Shown here one piece after another: positions 1-4,562 of a DNA stretch of 8,409 nucleotides. The translations under genes were made by a program, and so were the position numbers. This DNA is from Bacteroidota bacterium (lineage in GTDB: Bacteria; Zhuqueibacterota; JdFR-76; DREG01): contig JAUXJX010000061.1 of assembly GCA_030624545.1 (NCBI GenBank), positions 1 through 8,409 on the forward strand, in the 5' to 3' direction. Position 1 is the first letter of the stretch. Each line of letters opens with the position of its first letter. Under the pieces are notes generated by a model. It was not told the DNA's origin. It searched no databases and worked only from the letters and a program-made list of their open reading frames with translations.

Positions 1-12
1 ATCTCCTATGCC

Positions 13-90
13 TGTCATTCCCGCACGTATTAGGCGGGAATCTATTGTCCTTATGTCCTGGATTCCCGACAAAGGCATTCGGGAATGACA
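13..90. repeat. Twin-hairpin, MITE/REP-like intergenic repeat
   Basis: The ends form an 11-bp perfect inverted repeat (tgtcattcccg at 13-23, cgggaatgaca at 80-90). Inside are two symmetric hairpins. The first has 8-bp arms at 17-24 and 34-41 around a 9-nt loop; the second has 8-bp arms at 62-69 and 79-86, also around a 9-nt loop. All four arms share the core attcccg or its complement, so the element can also fold end to end. No reading frame is present. This is the layout of small non-autonomous repeats scattered between genes in many environmental bacteria. Whether it is mobile, or recurs in this genome, cannot be seen from one copy. Confidence 0.75.
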
Positions 91-100
91 TTGGGCAACA

Positions 101-121
101 GCCTGCTGACGGTAGGCAGGT
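101..121. repeat. Short GC-rich hairpin next to the twin-hairpin repeat
   Basis: Arms cctgc (102-106) and gcagg (116-120) enclose a 9-nt loop. It lies 11 nt after the twin-hairpin element and could be a further part of it or a separate small repeat. There is no following T-run, so it is unlikely to be a terminator. Confidence 0.4.
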
Positions 122-136
122 AAAGAACGCAACGGA

Positions 137-176
137 TTGAAATATTTGAAATTACATAAGAATGTGAACTTATTAA
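137..176 (+). promoter_or_regulatory. Weak candidate promoter for the thiamine pyrophosphokinase gene
   Basis: This AT-rich stretch has two TTGAAA hexamers (137-142 and 146-151) that could act as -35 boxes. The best -10-like hexamer is TATTAA at 171-176, 19 nt after the second TTGAAA. The spacing is loose and no other box stands out, so the call is weak. The TPK gene must be transcribed from somewhere in 91-232, because it is the only + strand gene here. Confidence 0.22.
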
Positions 177-232
177 GCTAAGCTTTTGATGGGGAACAGA
201 TCGACAAAAGAGATGGGTATGTCAAACACGCG

Positions 233-856
233 ATGAACGCTCTAATTGTTCTCAACGGCATCCTGCCCTCAAAAAGAAGAATTCAAACTTATCTTAAAGG
301 TACGGACATTATCCTGTGTGCAAATGGTGGCAGCGATCGCGCGTTGGCTGCCGGTATCAAACCGGATTATGTCATAGGTGATCTCGACTCCGTTTCGGAA
401 AATACCAGGGCAAGACTTCCTGAAGATCGATTCATACATCGGCCGAGCCAATATTCCACAGACCTCGAAAAAACGCTTGACTTCGCAATTGAAAAGAATA
501 TTGAATCAGTCGTGGTTGTAGGGATTACCGGCAACCGCCTCGATCACCAGATTTGCAACTTGAATATTCTAGAGAAGTTCTGCCGTCGCCTTGAGATTAC
601 GACTGTTGACGACGGCGGACTTGGATGCTTTGTTCGAGAGGAGTTGAAATTCGAAGGAGAGATCGGCCAGGGGGTGAGCATATTTGCATTTCGCCGATCT
701 GAGGGCATCACTTCGGAAGGGCTAAGATACCCACTCGAGAATGCGGCTATGGAATGGGCCGTTAATGACGGGCTGAGCAATGAAATTGTGGAGAATCCGG
801 TGGAGATTAAGGTGCAAAAGGGGGTTCTGTTTGTCTACCGGGTTTGGCTGGATTGA
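233..856 (+). CDS. thiN: Thiamine pyrophosphokinase
   Basis: Transfers pyrophosphate from ATP to thiamine, giving thiamine pyrophosphate, the last step of thiamine salvage in the cytosol. Length (207 residues) is normal for the bacterial ThiN/YloS type. The family signatures are all visible in order: ANGGSDRA (30-37), PDYVIGDLDS (44-53) with its metal-binding aspartates, QYSTDLEKTLDFA (73-85) and GITGNRLDHQICN (97-109). The C-terminal beta-sandwich that binds thiamine follows, with SEGLRYPLEN at 161-170 and LSNEIVEN at 181-188. The ATG at 233 has no clear Shine-Dalgarno; the nearest purine-rich stretch (gagatggg, 210-217) lies about 15 nt upstream, and no better in-frame start exists. It stands alone on its strand and converges with the signalling block. 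No thiamine riboswitch was recognised in the 232-nt leader. Confidence 0.93.
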   Translation: MNALIVLNGILPSKRRIQTYLKGTDIILCANGGSDRALAAGIKPDYVIGDLDSVSENTRARLPEDRFIHRPSQYSTDLEKTLDFAIEKNIESVVVVGITGNRLDHQICNLNILEKFCRRLEITTVDDGGLGCFVREELKFEGEIGQGVSIFAFRRSEGITSEGLRYPLENAAMEWAVNDGLSNEIVENPVEIKVQKGVLFVYRVWLD

Positions 857-864
857 ATTTGCAC

Positions 865-893
865 CCTCCCACAGGGTCCGAACCTGCGGGAGG
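865..893 (+). terminator. Hairpin between convergent genes, probable terminator of the TPK gene
   Basis: cctccc (865-870) pairs with gggagg (888-893), then after one A/C mismatch cagg (872-875) pairs with cctg (883-886), leaving a 7-nt loop. The + strand continues with a broken T-rich stretch (tttcggttcctt). It sits 9 nt after the TPK stop codon and 29 nt from the end of the response regulator gene. The U-tract is poor on + and absent on -, so it may be an imperfect or protein-assisted terminator. Confidence 0.5.
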
Positions 894-922
894 TTTCGGT
901 TCCTTAATGTCATAAGAAAACA

Positions 923-1438
923 TCACACAAACGTCTTCAAAATATCTTTCTGGATGCCCTGCAAATCCGCGTAGGCTTTGCTGATCTCACCGATCTTTTT
1001 TTCCAGCTTCTTCAGCAGCTCATTCTTCTCGACGCCGTTGCGGATGATGATGCGCAGATCCTCGTTCTCCCACGGTTTCTCGATATATTGAAACAGCCCC
1101 ACTTCATTGATCGCCTTAATGGCGTTTTCCTTGTCCGCATAGCCGGTAAGAATGATTCTGGGGATCTTCGGATTGATTTTTCGGACTTCCGCGAGAAAGC
1201 TAATGCCATCCATCTCGGGCATCAGGTAGTCAGAAATGACCAGGTCCACTTCATTACCATGGATGTATTTCAATGCCTCCTTGGCGGAGGTAAATGTCGA
1301 AACATCATATTCTGTTTCCAGGGCTAAAAACGAACTGAGGCTGGTGAGAACCATATCCTCATCATCGACAATTACGATTGAACCCCTTTCCACTGCAGTC
1401 TCCATTGCTTTACCCGTCCTATTAGCTTTGCGATTCAC
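923..1438 (-). CDS. Single-domain response regulator with coiled-coil tail
   Basis: Receiver (REC) protein of a two-component system, 171 residues. Receiver landmarks: acidic pair D25-D26 in IVDDED, phospho-acceptor D70 in ISDYLMPEMDG, switch residue T98 in ILTGYAD, and conserved K121 in IEKPW. The stretch from TGYAD to EKPW resembles receivers that carry HD-GYP output domains, but no such domain follows. Residues 137-168 form a charged heptad-rich helix (NELLKKLEKKIGEISKAY), a likely coiled coil for dimerising or docking, and the protein ends there. The start is a GTG at 1438 with AGGG 7 nt upstream; an ATG 11 codons later (1405) is an alternative. It follows the histidine kinase by 261 nt and is probably its partner. 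With no DNA-binding domain, output must go through protein contacts. Confidence 0.9.
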   Translation of the reverse strand: MNRKANRTGKAMETAVERGSIVIVDDEDMVLTSLSSFLALETEYDVSTFTSAKEALKYIHGNEVDLVISDYLMPEMDGISFLAEVRKINPKIPRIILTGYADKENAIKAINEVGLFQYIEKPWENEDLRIIIRNGVEKNELLKKLEKKIGEISKAYADLQGIQKDILKTFV

Positions 1439-1475
1439 ACCTTTTCCCTATTTCACTAGTTGGTTTCTGCTCCAA

Positions 1476-1509
1476 GACTCATGTTTTTGAACAACAAGCA
1501 GAATGAGTC
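1476..1509. repeat. Inverted repeat in the leader of the response regulator gene
   Basis: The perfect 7-bp arms gactcat (1476-1482) and atgagtc (1503-1509) are separated by 20 nt. It lies 38 nt upstream of the GTG start of the response regulator, on the transcribed leader. It could be an RNA hairpin or an operator, but nothing distinguishes the two. Confidence 0.4.
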
Positions 1510-1578
1510 AAGACGAAAATAATACAACATAGCCCATGCCGAGCGCCTGCCTTCCAGGCTGTTGAAGATTCTCTTTAA

Positions 1579-1680
1579 AACCGTTGAAACGGTTCTTTTA
1601 CCAGTAATTGTCCCGTTGACACCGCGATAGATCACAGTGCAAATGACGAGAAACAAAATGAAATAGCCGTTTCAACGGCT
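1579..1680. repeat. Three-hairpin REP/BIME-like element between kinase and regulator genes
   Basis: Three short stems with four-base loops lie in a row. The first is aaccgt/acggtt around tgaa (1579-1594). The middle one is 1620-1639, arms caccgcga and tcacagtg around taga, with two C/A mismatches. The third is agccgt/acggct around ttca (1665-1680). The first and third are related in sequence (CCGTTGAAACGG and CCGTTTCAACGG, complements of each other), giving the head-to-head layout of BIME elements. No coding sense was found, and there is no U-tract on either strand for a normal terminator. Confidence 0.7.
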
Positions 1681-1699
1681 TCTATGAGTTGGTTTACTC

Positions 1700-2869
1700 T
1701 CACCTAATAGGTAATATAATGCTAAATTTCGTACCTTTGCCAACCTCGCTTTCCACTTCAATTTTGCCCTTATGATCCTGGATGATCTGATAGACTATGG
1801 AGAGACCCAGTCCGGTACCCACGCCGGCTCCCTTGGTAGTAAATCCCGGGTCGAAGATGCGGCCTAAGTCTTCTTTGGGGATACCTTTTCCAGTATCACG
1901 GATTTCCATAACCACATCGTTGTCTCCACGGTAGGTCTTGATGAATATTTCGCCGTGATTTTCGATGGCCTGGCCTGCATTCACCAGTATATTCATGAAA
2001 ACCTGGTTGATTTGATTCGGATAACACTTGATTGTTGGGATAGCTCCATAGTCTCTGCGAACTTCGATGCGATCTCTCAGCTTATGCTGAACCAGGGCCA
2101 GGGTACTTTCAAGCCCCTCATGAATATCCATCTCATCTACCTCGGCCCTATCCAGGCGGGCAAACTGACGCAGGCTGTTGACGATGGTCACAATGCGCGC
2201 TGCCGCCGTTTTATTCACCGAATTCAGTTTGTCAATATTCTCAAAAAGCTCTTTGATTTCCGGATGCTCAAGTAATCCTCCAGAAATTGGCGGGTCTTTC
2301 AGAATGCTCTTCAGTTTTTCCGAAGCTCGACTGAAAACATCATTATTGCTGCTAAGCGCGCCAAGAGGCGTGTTAATCTCATGCGCAATCCCTGCGACCA
2401 GGCTGCCCAGGGCAGCCATCTTTTCAGCCTGCACCAACTGTGCATGCTTGTTGCGTAATTCTTCTGTTTGCTCCGCGCATCTGCATTCCAATTCTTCAAC
2501 GGTTCTCATTAATTCATCTTCATGATAATGCTTCAATTCAGGACTGGCAAGAACTTCACGGCAAATCCCCTGGATCACTTTTTTGTCGCCATATTCAATT
2601 ACGCCGGCGCTGATGTCTATGTCTATCAGTTTGCCATCTTTCCGTTCGAGATGAAGCCCCCCTCTTTTGCCGCCGCCAGAACTGGAAATCTGGCGCAACA
2701 ACCGGATTGCCAGCTCTTTTTCTTGCGGTGGATGAAGGTCCCAGAATTTCATACGGACCATTTCGTCAGATGTCAATCCGGTCATCTCCTCGGCTTTTGA
2801 ATTTACTTCCAGGATTTCGCCGTTGCGCGATCCAACAATGAAGATCGCGTCGCTCGCCTGCTCGATCAT
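1700..2869 (-). CDS. PAS-domain sensor histidine kinase, start in doubt
   Basis: Cytoplasmic-looking sensor kinase with no membrane segment. From the ATG at 2869: PAS domain (about 1-105), coiled linker (about 115-150), HisKA with the phospho-accepting His163 in GIAHEINTPLG, and HATPase_c with N box (N293, NAGQAI), G1 DTGKGIP (325-331), F box IFDPGFTTK (338-346) and G2 GTGLGLS (351-357). It is complete to the C terminus. The start is a problem. The frame upstream of 2869 is open for 24 more codons to a TGA and encodes a natural PAS lead-in (LDRLRASEQKYRK), but it has no ATG, GTG or TTG. The ATG at 2869 lacks a ribosome-binding site and trims the PAS cap. A GGGAG (2925-2929) plus ATG (2911-2913) sits just upstream, one base out of frame. 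The kinase likely phosphorylates the response regulator downstream. It may be frameshifted or carry a sequencing error. Confidence 0.88.
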   Translation of the reverse strand: MIEQASDAIFIVGSRNGEILEVNSKAEEMTGLTSDEMVRMKFWDLHPPQEKELAIRLLRQISSSGGGKRGGLHLERKDGKLIDIDISAGVIEYGDKKVIQGICREVLASPELKHYHEDELMRTVEELECRCAEQTEELRNKHAQLVQAEKMAALGSLVAGIAHEINTPLGALSSNNDVFSRASEKLKSILKDPPISGGLLEHPEIKELFENIDKLNSVNKTAAARIVTIVNSLRQFARLDRAEVDEMDIHEGLESTLALVQHKLRDRIEVRRDYGAIPTIKCYPNQINQVFMNILVNAGQAIENHGEIFIKTYRGDNDVVMEIRDTGKGIPKEDLGRIFDPGFTTKGAGVGTGLGLSIVYQIIQDHKGKIEVESEVGKGTKFSIILPIR

Positions 2870-2924
2870 CTTGCGATACTTTTGTTCCGATGCGCGCAGA
2901 CGATCTAATTCATGTTTGTTTGTT

Positions 2925-2929
2925 CTCCC
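2925..2929 (-). promoter_or_regulatory. Shine-Dalgarno GGGAG with ATG at 2911-2913, out of frame with the kinase
   Basis: On the - strand GGGAG lies 11 nt before an ATG, between the lipoprotein stop (2942) and the kinase PAS domain. That ATG is followed by AAT TAG, a two-codon dead end. One extra base between ATG and TTA (2908-2906) would join it to LDRLRASEQKYRKMIEQ in the kinase frame. It is therefore the most natural site for the original kinase start. Confidence 0.5.
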
Positions 2930-2941
2930 GATTGGCTTCTC

Positions 2942-3904
2942 TCAGATTTTGGGTCGTTCCATAATTAGCAGGAGAGGCCGGCGGTCATTGGGGTCGATCT
3001 CCCGATGGTCGCCGCCATTGTCCAAAATAACATAAATATTCTCATCATCCATGTACAATCCTTCACCGTGCCCATATTTTTTGTCCGAATAGACAAGGTC
3101 TTCTCTGTTCTCAATATCGGCGTAGGACCAAACGGTTCGTTCCACTACTTTGCCTTCAATAAGGTCGATTTGGCATATGGCATGGGCCCCTCTTTCAAGC
3201 ACATAGAGCGCATCGTCCTCGAAATACAGACCTGAGTAGTCCGGCGCTCTTCCTCTCGGAGGTTTTATGATTGATTCGTTATTTACGATAATCCTCACTT
3301 GCTCAGGTATTCTCTGAAGATCGATTTCCAGAATGCCGCGCGGTTGCCGCTCTGCACAGAGCACAAATTTATTCCCCCCTATAAAGGTAATTCCTTCCAA
3401 ATTGGCGTTGACTCTTTGGAACAGGCCTTCGGCCCGGCCAAATAGCTGCAGGCTTGGGGTCGCCCAGCTTACCTCTTTTCCATCTGCACTGACTTTCAAG
3501 ATTCTGAAGGTGGATTCACTCACGAGGTAAAAATTCCCTTCATCATCCCTTGTTATTCCTTCGAGATCCAGTGTCTTCTCCCCATCGGGTATGGCAATCT
3601 TGAAGCGGATATGCGGCTCCAAGATCGCCTTATCCTCCAGAATAGTAATTTTGAAAATCGTGTCGTCATGGTCGTCGGAAATTGTGTAGAGAACGTCGTC
3701 GACCATGGTAAGCCCGGATGGCTCGGCATTTTCCAGGCCCTCCAATGGAAGAGCCTTTATCAATTTGAGCTTTGTGATCGTCGGAGTTTCAGGTTCAGAT
3801 TTTGCGCAAGATAAGCCGAATAGCAAACTCAAGATTACGATTTGCAGAACTGGCACATCAAATAAAACTTGTGGTTTGGAAATCCTCATAAAGTTCTCTT
3901 GCAT
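2942..3904 (-). CDS. Probable lipoprotein, phytase-like/SdiA-regulated propeller family
   Basis: About 320 residues with an N-terminal signal: a basic start (MRISK), the hydrophobic run VLQIVILSLLFGLSC, then a cysteine followed by a charged, proline-rich linker. This looks like a lipoprotein signal, although Gly rather than Leu/Val at -3 is atypical. The rest shows repeated beta-blade segments such as LEGITRDDEGNFYLVSE, NLEGITFIGGNKFVLCAE and YSGLYFEDDALYVLE, and ends in a GEGLYMDDENIYVILDNGG segment. These recall the phytase-like esterase family and the SdiA-regulated family, probably periplasmic or surface-exposed. Substrate and enzymatic activity cannot be told. The ATG at 3904 overlaps the stop of the cNMP gene (TGATG), implying translational coupling. 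A TTG at 3907 and an ATG at 3886 (AAGAG 6 nt upstream) are alternatives; 3886 gives the neatest signal peptide. Confidence 0.78.
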   Translation of the reverse strand: MQENFMRISKPQVLFDVPVLQIVILSLLFGLSCAKSEPETPTITKLKLIKALPLEGLENAEPSGLTMVDDVLYTISDDHDDTIFKITILEDKAILEPHIRFKIAIPDGEKTLDLEGITRDDEGNFYLVSESTFRILKVSADGKEVSWATPSLQLFGRAEGLFQRVNANLEGITFIGGNKFVLCAERQPRGILEIDLQRIPEQVRIIVNNESIIKPPRGRAPDYSGLYFEDDALYVLERGAHAICQIDLIEGKVVERTVWSYADIENREDLVYSDKKYGHGEGLYMDDENIYVILDNGGDHREIDPNDRRPLLLIMERPKI

Positions 3905-4350
3905 CAAGGAGTTCCGGCTGCGGGATCACTGCCTACTCTGCCGGCCAACGCCCGCCATCTTTTTGTGATCGACTTCAAAATACCTTCGGTAATCTTCATG
4001 TGATCGGCCAGGATGTCGTAGAAATCTTCCCTTTCGATTCGAAGAAGCCGGGTCTCTTCCAGGGCCGTAGCAGTGAGCATCCTGGGCGCATCGTCAAACA
4101 AAGCCCACGTGCCAAACACGTCTTTGTGCTTTGCAGTAAGTACTTCTTCACCGCTTCTATCCAGGCGAACGCTGCCTTCTATGACCATATACATCGAGTC
4201 TGATACTTCGCCTTCTCGGTAAATAATCGCGGCAGGTTTGAATGTCACTTCATCGGTGATTGTGGCGATGTGAGCCAGATCCTCCGTCGTCGCATATTCA
4301 AACTCTTCCACATCCTGTAGAAAAATTACTTTCTCAACTATAGTTAACAT
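3904..4350 (-). CDS. Stand-alone cyclic-nucleotide-binding-domain protein (Crp-like fold)
   Basis: 148 residues, a single cNMP-binding beta-roll with flanking helices and no DNA-binding helix-turn-helix. Visible landmarks are IIYREGEVSDSMYMVIEGSV (42-61), the phosphate-binding cassette FGTWALFDDAPRMLT (79-93) with Arg90, and the closing TRLLRIEREDFYDILADH (100-117). In cAMP-binding members the cassette begins FGE; here the glutamate is Thr81, so true cAMP or cGMP binding is doubtful. The opening MLTIVEKVIFLQ and the ending closely resemble the C-terminal module fused to HEAT-repeat nucleotide transporters, and such a transporter gene lies immediately upstream (212 nt). It probably works with that carrier as a regulatory subunit. 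The ATG has only a weak GGA 3 nt upstream; a TAA lies 10 codons before it in frame. Its stop overlaps the lipoprotein start. Confidence 0.87.
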   Translation of the reverse strand: MLTIVEKVIFLQDVEEFEYATTEDLAHIATITDEVTFKPAAIIYREGEVSDSMYMVIEGSVRLDRSGEEVLTAKHKDVFGTWALFDDAPRMLTATALEETRLLRIEREDFYDILADHMKITEGILKSITKRWRALAGRVGSDPAAGTP

Positions 4351-4383
4351 AATCCAAACGTGATAATTGGGTTCTTATGGTTC

Positions 4384-4417
4384 GTCTGAGAATCAATTGC
4401 CGAACAAATCGTCAGAC
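4384..4417. repeat. Short inverted repeat upstream of the cNMP gene
   Basis: gtctga (4384-4389) and tcagac (4412-4417) form 6-bp arms 22 nt apart, 33 nt upstream of the cNMP start. The length is near what chance gives. It is listed only because it lies in the leader of that gene beside the paired hairpins. Confidence 0.25.
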
Positions 4418-4420
4418 TCT

Positions 4421-4492
4421 AACAAATGAATAGCCCCGTCATTTATGGCGGGGTCGGATTGAAATAACACAACCTTATGGGGCTTTAGCCCC
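4421..4492. repeat. Paired-hairpin REP/BIME-like element between transporter and cNMP genes
   Basis: Two GC-rich hairpins, each with the loop ttta. The first has arms ccccgtca (4434-4441) and tggcgggg (4446-4453), 8 pairs with one G/T. The second has arms ggggc (4479-4483) and gcccc (4488-4492). They are separated by 25 AT-rich bases. The first is preceded by aacaaatgaatag (4421-4433), nearly the same as the flank before the third hairpin at 1665. Neither stem has a T-run after it on either strand, so they are not plain terminators. The 4351-4562 gap has no other visible content. Confidence 0.68.
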
Positions 4493-4562
4493 TTATGCCT
4501 CTAACGCATTTTTCACCCTTGAAGATAGTTTTTTTCTGTAATCAAGAATAAGAAACCTGCAA

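Noticed and set aside
13..120. CRISPR array
   Set aside because: The repeated attcccg cores alternate in orientation and are only 7-8 bases long, with no regular direct repeats or spacers.
1..232. TPP riboswitch upstream of the thiamine pyrophosphokinase gene
   Set aside because: The conserved CTGAGA and ACCTGA-type elements of the THI box were not found in order in the leader; the structured part is an ordinary repeat.
1456..1656. Possible 66-residue small protein on the - strand between kinase and regulator
   Set aside because: It runs through the first two hairpins of the repeat element and the inverted repeat at 1476-1509. It has no recognisable domain, and its composition is what a translated repeat gives.
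1700..3904. Single lipoprotein-kinase fusion read through the TGA at 2942-2944
   Set aside because: The two frames are indeed the same and open on both sides of the TGA. But the product would join a lipid-anchored exported propeller to a cytoplasmic kinase with no membrane segment between them. No selenocysteine-type hairpin was evident after the TGA.
4434..4492. Paired hairpins as a Rho-independent terminator of the transporter gene
   Set aside because: Neither stem is followed by a run of T on either strand; the repeat-element explanation fits better.
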